Shown one piece after another: positions 1-4,049 of a stretch of DNA of 5,339 nucleotides (within the stretch, counting starts at the first letter, position 1; the number at the start of each line of letters is the position of its first letter). Origin of the DNA: Acidimicrobiia bacterium (GTDB lineage: Bacteria > Actinomycetota > Acidimicrobiia > IMCC26256 > JACDBD01); NCBI GenBank assembly GCA_031177445.1, contig JAPSGP010000240.1, forward strand, positions 1 through 5,339, given 5' to 3'. The notes under the pieces were generated by a model, which had not been told where the DNA came from, ran no database searches, and saw only the letters and a program-made list of their open reading frames with translations. The position numbers were made by a program, and so were the translations under genes.

Positions 1-272
1 GTGCGCACGAGCTCGGGGCGGACGCTGACGAGCTGCTGGACCAGGATCGAACCCCAGTCGTGACCGACCAGGTCGACGGGCTCGGCCAGTGCTGCGACCT
101 GTTCGATGAGCCAGTCGAGGTAGGCGTCCTTCGTCGCCCGGAACCCGTCGGGGACAGGCGCGCCGAATCCCGGAAGGTCAGGAGAAACGACGTCGTCGCG
201 GCCGAGCTCCGCCCGGACTCGTCCCCAGAGTCGATGCGTATCCGGGACGCCGTGCACGAACACGGCGGGCAC
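1..272 (-). CDS. Alpha/beta hydrolase, epoxide hydrolase/dehalogenase type (N-terminal part, cut by window edge)
   Basis: This is the first 90 codons of an alpha/beta-fold hydrolase that continues beyond the left edge. Visible motifs are the oxyanion-loop HGVPDTH (residues 7-13), PDLPGFG (31-37) and the nucleophile elbow GHDWG, with Asp72 as predicted nucleophile. In this superfamily an Asp nucleophile points to epoxide hydrolases, haloalkane dehalogenases and relatives rather than serine esterases. The catalytic acid and His lie outside the window, so the substrate cannot be named. The GTG start is fixed by an in-frame TGA three codons upstream, which is the stop of the DUF2277 gene, and by GAGG 7 nt before it. 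The protein starts almost directly at the HG strand, without the usual two leading beta strands, and has no signal peptide, so it is probably cytoplasmic. It lies 9 bp after the DUF2277 gene and is probably co-transcribed and translationally coupled with it. Confidence 0.85.
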   Translation of the reverse strand, partial: MPAVFVHGVPDTHRLWGRVRAELGRDDVVSPDLPGFGAPVPDGFRATKDAYLDWLIEQVAALAEPVDLVGHDWGSILVQQLVSVRPELVR

Positions 273-279
273 GGGTCGG

Positions 280-283
280 CCTC
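280..283 (-). promoter_or_regulatory. Ribosome binding site of the partial alpha/beta hydrolase, overlapping the upstream stop codon
   Basis: On the minus strand the DUF2277 stop codon reads TGAGG. The GAGG is a Shine-Dalgarno core 7 nt before the GTG at 270-272. Overlap of stop and ribosome binding site suggests translational coupling. It also decides the hydrolase start, because no in-frame start is possible further upstream. Confidence 0.55.
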
Positions 284-560
284 AGTGCGACAGCACCGGC
301 AGCCCCATGCGCTCGCGCACCTCGGGGCGGCGGAGCGGCGGCAGCGACTTGGGCGGCTGACGCCGCTCCGGCACCAGGCTCAGGATGCGTTCGGACACCT
401 CGGCGACCTCGGCCACCGCCGCCTCGAACGCGTCGGCCGTTGCGGGGTTGGGATGCCGGATGCCGGTGATCTTGCGCACGTACTGCCGGGCGGCGGCCTC
501 GATCTCTTCTTCGGTGGCGGGGGGCGCGAGCCCACGGAGCTCAGTGATGTTTCGGCACAT
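282..560 (-). CDS. DUF2277 family protein
   Basis: This is a 92-residue protein that starts MCRNI and continues LRGLAPPATEEEIEAAA and QYVRKITG, the hallmark N-terminus of the DUF2277 family of small bacterial proteins with no established function. Residues 1-70 carry the conserved part; the tail (about 71-92, rich in Pro and Arg) is less typical. There is no signal peptide or membrane segment, so it is probably cytoplasmic. The frame stays open to 830, but the ATG at 558-560 is chosen because the family begins exactly at MCRN and because a -10-like box lies 7 nt before it. The N-terminal Cys2 and Arg3 are conserved in the family as I recall it. It is the promoter-proximal gene of a probable two-gene unit with the alpha/beta hydrolase, which may link it to that enzyme, but this is inference. 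Confidence 0.9.
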   Translation of the reverse strand: MCRNITELRGLAPPATEEEIEAAARQYVRKITGIRHPNPATADAFEAAVAEVAEVSERILSLVPERRQPPKSLPPLRRPEVRERMGLPVLSH

Positions 561-567
561 GCCGCCG

Positions 568-573
568 AGCCTA
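568..573 (-). promoter_or_regulatory. Probable leaderless promoter (-10 box TAGGCT) of the DUF2277 gene
   Basis: On the minus strand TAGGCT is followed by exactly 7 nt and then the ATG of the DUF2277 gene. This places the expected transcription start at the A of the start codon, so the mRNA would be leaderless; no Shine-Dalgarno sequence is present in those 7 nt. The -35 region is weak (TTGGCG at 589-594, 15-nt spacer). The same layout recurs at three other genes in this window. Confidence 0.5.
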
Positions 574-653
574 CGCGCCCCGGTTCTACGCCAATTCCCA
601 GGCGGAACCCAGGCCGGCGACAGCCCACGCAGTCGAGCTGAGCTCGCCGCGAA

Positions 654-710
654 CCCCGAGCAGTTGACAGAACGACCCCCTATGTGAGGAGAACTGTCAC
701 CTGCTCGGGG
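654..710. repeat. 17-bp inverted repeat around a 23-nt spacer; possible terminator of the 697-1092 gene
   Basis: The left arm (654-670) and right arm (694-710) are reverse complements at 16 of 17 positions; the only mismatch pairs position 664 with position 700. The spacer is 671-693. The right arm covers the last codons and the TGA stop of the minus-strand gene, so the transcript would fold into a long GC-rich hairpin right at its end. That fits a terminator without a U-tract, which is common in actinobacteria. The loop is long for a simple terminator, so a protein-binding site or a miniature element with terminal inverted repeats are alternatives. Confidence 0.6.
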
Positions 711-1092
711 GAGCGGCATCGACCGGGGCCACGCTGAACAGCTCCAGCGAGCCGCCCCGCTCGATCGGGTTGTGCACCGGCAGGTCATCGGTGACCGCGA
801 ACAGTCGCAGGGGCACGTCGTGCGCGTCAACGGGGAGCGCCAGGACCCGCAGCTCCTCGTGCACCACCACGATCACGCCGCCGTTCCGGGGCACGCCGCG
901 ATCCGACGCCCGGCGCAGCCGGCTCGTGCGCTGACAGCGGTAGGCAACGGCGCGGCCGCCGTCGTACTCGACCGAGACCCGTCCGTCGCCCGCGTGACGC
1001 AGGACGCCGACCGCCCAGCCCGCGGCGTCGTCAGGCTCGAGCGCGACCGAGGTGTGACGCGCGGAGTCGCGCGGAGTCGCGTACGCGTTCAT
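697..1092 (-). CDS. Hypothetical protein, 131 residues, function unknown
   Basis: I do not recognise this protein. It is supported as a gene by a near-perfect Shine-Dalgarno sequence 4 nt before the ATG, by strong G/C third-position bias in this frame, and by a mixed composition with hydrophobic strands, unlike the opposite-strand frame. Visible parts are a possible beta-rich N-terminal half (residues 25-51: WAVGVLRHAG, then RVSVEYDGGRAVAYRC), a basic linker (54-69) and a hydrophobic stretch VIVVVHEELRVLALPV (73-88). There is no signal peptide or clear membrane helix, so it is probably cytoplasmic. The codon before the ATG is GTG and could also start the protein, but its spacing to the ribosome binding site would be only 1 nt. 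A 10-bp tandem duplication lies at codons 5-11. It is divergent from the 1199-1822 gene and followed by a hairpin that overlaps its stop. Confidence 0.7.
   Translation of the reverse strand: MNAYATPRDSARHTSVALEPDDAAGWAVGVLRHAGDGRVSVEYDGGRAVAYRCQRTSRLRRASDRGVPRNGGVIVVVHEELRVLALPVDAHDVPLRLFAVTDDLPVHNPIERGGSLELFSVAPVDAAPPSR
1061..1080. repeat. 10-bp perfect tandem repeat just after a start codon
   Basis: GCGGAGTCGC occurs twice head to tail, within codons 5-11 of the minus-strand hypothetical gene. Ten is not a multiple of three, so gain or loss of one copy would shift the reading frame of all downstream codons. Confidence 0.8.
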
Positions 1093-1096
1093 CACA

Positions 1097-1102
1097 CCTC
1101 CT
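1097..1102 (-). promoter_or_regulatory. Strong Shine-Dalgarno sequence of the 697-1092 gene
   Basis: The minus strand reads AGGAGG, extended to AGGAGGTG, followed by an ATG 4 nt after the core. It is the strongest ribosome binding site in the window and decides both the strand and the start of the hypothetical gene. Confidence 0.75.
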
Positions 1103-1127
1103 CGAGCCGCAATCGAACATCAGTCGC

Positions 1128-1133
1128 ACCCTA
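1128..1133 (-). promoter_or_regulatory. Possible -10 box (TAGGGT) of the 697-1092 gene
   Basis: On the minus strand TAGGGT lies about 35 nt before the ATG, leaving room for a short leader that includes the Shine-Dalgarno sequence. TCGACA at 1153-1158 matches a -35 box at 5 of 6 positions, with a longish 19-nt spacer. The evidence is pattern only. Confidence 0.35.
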
Positions 1134-1185
1134 ACGATCGACGCCGTCTCGATGTCGACCAATAAATTTCTCGAGGGCCGCTGGC

Positions 1186-1191
1186 TACGCT
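1186..1191 (+). promoter_or_regulatory. Probable leaderless promoter (-10 box TACGCT) of the 1199-1822 gene
   Basis: TACGCT is followed by exactly 7 nt (CGGCGCC) and then the GTG start codon, with no Shine-Dalgarno sequence between. The expected transcription start is at the start codon itself. The block from -10 to start is nearly the same as that before the DUF2277 gene (TAGGCT, then CGGCGGC). An AT-rich patch at 1161-1169 covers the -35 region, but no good -35 hexamer is seen. Confidence 0.5.
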
Positions 1192-1198
1192 CGGCGCC

Positions 1199-1822
1199 GT
1201 GGACCCCGACAAGGTGCTGGACGCGCTCACGCCGTCGGAGACGAAGGCGCTGATCGGGGCGCTGGTGCGTCGCGGTCTCGTCGCTCCGCCGGCCACACCA
1301 ATCGCGGACGAGCTCATCGCCAACATGCCGTCGGAGACGCGCGCGCGTGCGAAGGCGGCGCGCGCCGCCATGGCCGACAAGTTCGACGTGCGCCCCGAGG
1401 ACATCGAGCTCGTTGCTGTTGTCGAAGACGGCAAGCTGCACCACCTGCTCGTGATGCTGTCGACCAGCAACGGACTCAAGCGCGGGAGCTGGGACGACAT
1501 CTTCGGCGCGCGCGAGGCGGGCGAGCTCGCGATCGAGGTCGGCGGCCTCACGCTCGATTCTTGTACGGGCATGACGTGGCGGGCGTACAGGGCGCTGGTC
1601 GCGCAGCTCGCCGATCGGGGCTCTCACCCGCTGCCGGACAGCGAGGACGTCGCCGCCCGCAACGACCAACCGTGGACGTGCACGCTGCTGACCGGCGAGC
1701 GGCTCGACAACAACGATCGGGCACCGTTCGCGTTCGTGAGCCAGGGCGAGCCCGGCCGCAGCTGGGGCGGCCGCGACTACACCGGCGGTCTGCGGTTCCG
1801 CCCCGCAGTGGTGATCCAGTAG
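1199..1822 (+). CDS. Hypothetical protein, 207 residues, function unknown
   Basis: I do not recognise this protein. Nearly every codon ends in G or C and the composition is balanced, so the gene is convincing. Residues 1-60 look helical and charged (LTPSETKALIGALVRRG, then ADELIANMPSETRARAKAARAAMADKF as a possible helical pair). Residues 68-90 suggest two beta strands (DIELVAVVEDGKLHHLLVML), and 104-120 another (GELAIEVGGLTL). The C-terminal part has two Trp/Cys-containing segments, SCTGMTW (Cys122) and PWTCTLLTG (Cys161), and ends with a Gly/Arg-rich SWGGRDYTGGLRFRP. There is no signal peptide or membrane helix, so it is probably cytoplasmic. The GTG start is chosen for its fixed 7-nt distance from a -10 box. 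The gene diverges from the 697-1092 gene and its stop is 9 bp from the stop of the exported hydrolase, with no obvious terminator hairpin. Confidence 0.8.
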   Translation: MDPDKVLDALTPSETKALIGALVRRGLVAPPATPIADELIANMPSETRARAKAARAAMADKFDVRPEDIELVAVVEDGKLHHLLVMLSTSNGLKRGSWDDIFGAREAGELAIEVGGLTLDSCTGMTWRAYRALVAQLADRGSHPLPDSEDVAARNDQPWTCTLLTGERLDNNDRAPFAFVSQGEPGRSWGGRDYTGGLRFRPAVVIQ

Positions 1823-1831
1823 CCGGCGCGA

Positions 1832-2800
1832 TCAGTCGCTGACGCCGGGCGTGGTCAGGATGAGCCGCGCGACCTCCTTGGGCGCGTCGAGCTGGGGGAA
1901 GTGCCCGGTGCCGGCGACGGTCACGGCCTCGCCGTTCGGGAACAGCGCCGCCAGCGCTCGGCCCTGGGCGGGGCTGAGGTAGAAGTCGAGCTCGCCGAAG
2001 GCGGTGCGGACCGGCGCCGGGAACGCTGCGAGCTCGGGTTCCCGCTCGGTGTTGGCGACCACTGCGGGGTTCAGGTCCTGGTTGAGCCGAAGGAACGCCT
2101 CCAGCGTGCTCGGCTCCGACTCGAACTGGCGGTAGAGGAGGGGGACGAACTTCCGTCGCACCTCGGGCGTGCGGATGAACCCGCCGACCTGGAAGTCGTA
2201 GAGCCAGCGGAACTCGCGCGGCGAGCGAGCGAAGTGTTCGGTGAGACGCTGGAAGTTGGGGTCGGAGAAGAGCCGGATCGCCTCGGGCGGGTTCGGCGGC
2301 GCATCCGTCAGCAGGCTGTAGAAGGTGTTGAGCGCGACGATCGCCGCCACCTGCTGCGGATGCTCGAGTGCCCAGTTGATCCCGGCGGGCCCGGAGGCGT
2401 CGTGTACGACCAGCACCACCCGGTCGAGCCCGAGACCGCGTACGACGGCGTCGAGGTCGTCGGTCTGGTTCGCAAACGTGTAGTCGTAGCCGGCGGGCTT
2501 GTCCGACTCGCCCCAGCCGAGGAAGTCGAAGGTCACCACGTGGCGGCCGTCGAGATGGGGGACGAGCCGGTCATACAGATGGTGGTTGTCGGGGAAGCCG
2601 TGCATGAGCACGATCGTCGGGCCCTCGCCCTGTTGCTCGCGCACGTGGAGTCGATTGGGCCCACGGTCGACGAATTGGTCACGGAACCCGCTCGTTCCGC
2701 CGGTGCTGGTCGCGCCCGCGAGCGTGGCGCCGAGGATCCCGGCCACGCTCAGGCCGACGGTGACGAGGCCGATGCTTGAAGCGATGCGTGGTGTCTTCAT
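1832..2800 (-). CDS. Exported alpha/beta hydrolase, Asp-nucleophile type (dehalogenase/epoxide hydrolase-like)
   Basis: This is a 322-residue alpha/beta-fold hydrolase. Residues 1-31 look like a signal peptide or N-terminal anchor: basic start MKTPR, hydrophobic core IGLVTVGLSVAGILGATLAGA, then a Ser/Thr/Gly-rich stretch. The catalytic domain follows: HGFPDNHH oxyanion loop (67-74), FLGWGESDKP (93-102), nucleophile elbow VVHDASG with Asp134, a cap region at about 160-250, predicted catalytic acid Asp272 in GELDFY, and His300 in GTGHFPQLD. Asp as nucleophile suggests haloalkane dehalogenase or epoxide hydrolase relatives. The elbow is odd: Ser136 stands where Gly is usual, and the Trp after the nucleophile common in dehalogenases is Ala135. 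The substrate is therefore open. The frame stays open further upstream across the regulator gene, but the ATG at 2798-2800 is chosen because it gives the signal peptide and has a -10 box 8 nt before it. It is divergent from the HxlR regulator, its likely controller. Confidence 0.88.
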   Translation of the reverse strand: MKTPRIASSIGLVTVGLSVAGILGATLAGATSTGGTSGFRDQFVDRGPNRLHVREQQGEGPTIVLMHGFPDNHHLYDRLVPHLDGRHVVTFDFLGWGESDKPAGYDYTFANQTDDLDAVVRGLGLDRVVLVVHDASGPAGINWALEHPQQVAAIVALNTFYSLLTDAPPNPPEAIRLFSDPNFQRLTEHFARSPREFRWLYDFQVGGFIRTPEVRRKFVPLLYRQFESEPSTLEAFLRLNQDLNPAVVANTEREPELAAFPAPVRTAFGELDFYLSPAQGRALAALFPNGEAVTVAGTGHFPQLDAPKEVARLILTTPGVSD

Positions 2801-2808
2801 GCTTCGGC

Positions 2809-2814
2809 ATCCTA
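2809..2814 (-). promoter_or_regulatory. Probable leaderless promoter (-10 box TAGGAT) of the exported hydrolase
   Basis: On the minus strand TAGGAT is followed by 8 nt and then the ATG, so the transcript would start at or next to the start codon. A partial -35 (TTGTTT at 2831-2836, 16-nt spacer) overlaps the second ACAAGT repeat. A regulator bound there would block this promoter. Confidence 0.5.
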
Positions 2815-2859
2815 ACAAGTAACTGCGAAAAAACAAGTGGTAACTGCGGTGACACAAGT
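2815..2859. promoter_or_regulatory. Direct-repeat operator candidate between exported hydrolase and HxlR regulator
   Basis: ACAAGT occurs three times on the plus strand, at 2815-2820, 2833-2838 and 2854-2859. GTAACTGCG occurs twice, at 2819-2827 and 2840-2848, exactly 21 bp apart, or two turns of the helix. The repeats fill the space between the two facing -10 boxes. Position and periodicity suggest the binding site of the adjacent HxlR regulator, acting on both promoters. This is inference from sequence layout. Confidence 0.55.
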
Positions 2860-2866
2860 GCAGGAG

Positions 2867-2872
2867 TAGGCT
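2867..2872 (+). promoter_or_regulatory. Probable leaderless promoter (-10 box TAGGCT) of the HxlR regulator
   Basis: TAGGCT is followed by 6 nt (GGCGGG) and then the GTG start codon, predicting a leaderless mRNA. The -35 region lies within the second repeat of the operator candidate and has no good hexamer, which fits a promoter that depends on or is masked by a regulator. Confidence 0.5.
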
Positions 2873-2878
2873 GGCGGG

Positions 2879-3541
2879 GTGGCCAGGACCTACGACCAGT
2901 ACTGCGCCGTCGCCCGCGCGCTCGAGACCGTGGGGGAGCGCTGGACGATGCTCGTGGTGCGGGAGCTGCTCCTCGGGCCCCGGCGCTTCACCGACCTCAT
3001 GGAGGAGCTCCCCGGCATCAGTACCAATGTGCTGGCGACGCGGCTCAAGGATCTCGAGGACGCCGGCCTGGTCCGGAAGCGCACCCTGCCCCCGCCGGCG
3101 GGTTCGACCGTCTACGAGCTCGGCGACAATGCCGCCGGCCTCGGCTACGTCGCCGCGGCGATGGCTGCCTGGGGCATGACCCTGCTCGGCCCCCCGCGCA
3201 AGACCGAGCACGTCCCCGCCCGATCACTCGTGCTGTCGCTTGCGGTCACGACCGTGCTGCCGGCCGGCTTCGAGGACGCTACCTTCGAACTGCACGTCGA
3301 CGACGAGGTCCTGGCGCTCCGGGCCGAGCACGGCTGCCTGGCGCCGAGCCAGGGCCCGGCGACCGCCCCGGCGGCCGTCATCACCGCCACGGCACGAACG
3401 CTCGCCGGCCTCGCCTTCGGCGCGGATGACCTCGACCGGTCACTCGTTCGAGGCCTCATCACCATCGAGGGCGACGAGGCGGCCGGCGGGAGCCTGCTCG
3501 AGCATCTGACGACGCCGCGCGTCAGTGCTTCCGGGCGCTGA
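2879..3541 (+). CDS. HxlR-family transcriptional regulator with SCP2-like C-terminal domain
   Basis: This is a 220-residue two-part regulator. Residues 5-95 are an HxlR-type winged helix: YCAVARALETVGERWTMLVV at 8-27, then RELLLGPRRFTDL, the recognition-helix region PGISTNVLATRLKDLEDAGL (45-64) and wing LVRKRTLPPPAGSTVYEL. Cys9 sits at the N-terminal position that is conserved in the family and serves as a redox switch in some members. Residues about 113-215 resemble the SCP2-like (sterol carrier type) ligand-binding domain found on some actinobacterial HxlR proteins: FELHVDDEVLALRAEHG (136-152), ATAPAAVITATARTLAGLAFG, and RGLITIEGDEAAGGSLLEHL. This suggests response to a hydrophobic ligand. 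The GTG start is placed 6 nt after a -10 box. The gene diverges from the exported hydrolase, probably its target, and its last 20 bp overlap the 3' end of the opposite methyltransferase gene. Confidence 0.9.
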   Translation: MARTYDQYCAVARALETVGERWTMLVVRELLLGPRRFTDLMEELPGISTNVLATRLKDLEDAGLVRKRTLPPPAGSTVYELGDNAAGLGYVAAAMAAWGMTLLGPPRKTEHVPARSLVLSLAVTTVLPAGFEDATFELHVDDEVLALRAEHGCLAPSQGPATAPAAVITATARTLAGLAFGADDLDRSLVRGLITIEGDEAAGGSLLEHLTTPRVSASGR

Positions 3542-4049
3542 CGGAGACCCCGACGGCCGCGCCAACGTCTTCGATGCGCGTTCGGTCGACCTTGAACCCG
3601 TGGTCGGCGAGCGCACGCTTCATCGCTTCAGCGCTCTCGCTTGCTTTGGACGGGTCGAGCGGTTGGTCCACGAGCGAGAAGGTTCCATTCCGCGCCAGGC
3701 AGGACTTCACGATGTCGAACTCCCGGTCGGCGGGCGCGCGCACGAACAGGTTGACGTGGATGGCGAAGATGTTGTCGAACTCTGCGTCGCGGGGATTGAA
3801 CTTGTCCAGCGACACTGTCTGGAAGGATGCCCGGCCGGCTCTGACGTGCTCGGCGTTGCGTTTCTTGGCCGCATCGATCATCTTCTTCGACCGGTCGATG
3901 GCAAGGATCGTGCCGCGGGACAGTTGCTCGCACACCAGCCAAACCGCGACGCCATGCCCGCACCCGATCTCGAGGACGCGGTCGTCGCGTCGAATCTCCA
4001 GCGTGTTCACGGCCCACGTGAGCCGGTCGGTCGCCTGCTGCGGGGCCAC
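3522..4049 (-). CDS. Class I SAM-dependent methyltransferase
   Basis: This is a compact, cytoplasmic 175-residue methyltransferase with a Rossmann-type core. Motif I is VLEIGCGHG (25-33), binding SAM; Asp52 in AIDRSKKMIDAA is the acidic residue expected to hold the ribose. Motif II is FDNIFAIHVNLF (91-102), and a later strand is NGTFSLVDQPLD (121-132). The substrate cannot be read from the sequence; related small methyltransferases are mostly annotated only as class I or methyltransferase type 11/25. The GTG start directly follows the sulfatase TAG stop, in the same frame, and no earlier start is possible outside the sulfatase. No strong Shine-Dalgarno is seen, so translation probably depends on ribosomes ending the sulfatase. 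Only 24 residues precede motif I, which is short but usual for this group. It ends SVSARKH, overlapping the regulator's 3' end by 20 bp. Confidence 0.88.
   Translation of the reverse strand: MAPQQATDRLTWAVNTLEIRRDDRVLEIGCGHGVAVWLVCEQLSRGTILAIDRSKKMIDAAKKRNAEHVRAGRASFQTVSLDKFNPRDAEFDNIFAIHVNLFVRAPADREFDIVKSCLARNGTFSLVDQPLDPSKASESAEAMKRALADHGFKVDRTRIEDVGAAVGVSVSARKH

Noticed and set aside
60..641. Plus-strand open frame of 193 codons
   Set aside because: It lies opposite the alpha/beta hydrolase and DUF2277 genes, both of which have clear family motifs on the minus strand.
664..669. TTGACA on the plus strand as a -35 promoter box
   Set aside because: There is no -10 box at proper spacing (TATGTG lies only 11 nt away) and no plus-strand gene downstream. 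It is part of the inverted repeat.
561..830. Upstream extension of the DUF2277 protein to 182 residues
   Set aside because: The extra 90 residues are low-quality (Cys, Arg, Ser-rich), overlap the 697-1092 gene, and the family starts at MCRN.
772..1134. Plus-strand open frame of 120 codons opposite the hypothetical gene
   Set aside because: The minus strand has the strong ribosome binding site and better codon bias; the plus-strand product is His/Arg-rich without motifs.
1031..1669. Minus-strand open frame of 212 codons in the divergent region
   Set aside because: It overlaps the well-supported 1199-1822 gene and the intergenic promoters, and its product is mostly Arg, Val and Ala without motifs.
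1901..2779. Long plus-strand open frame of 292 codons
   Set aside because: It is the antisense of the hydrolase gene. It is rich in Glu, Arg, Val and Gly with no recognisable motif, typical of a shadow frame in high-GC DNA.
2801..3211. In-frame upstream extension of the exported hydrolase to a 459-residue protein
   Set aside because: The extension runs antisense through the HxlR gene and through both promoters and the repeat region. The ATG at 2798-2800 gives a proper signal peptide.
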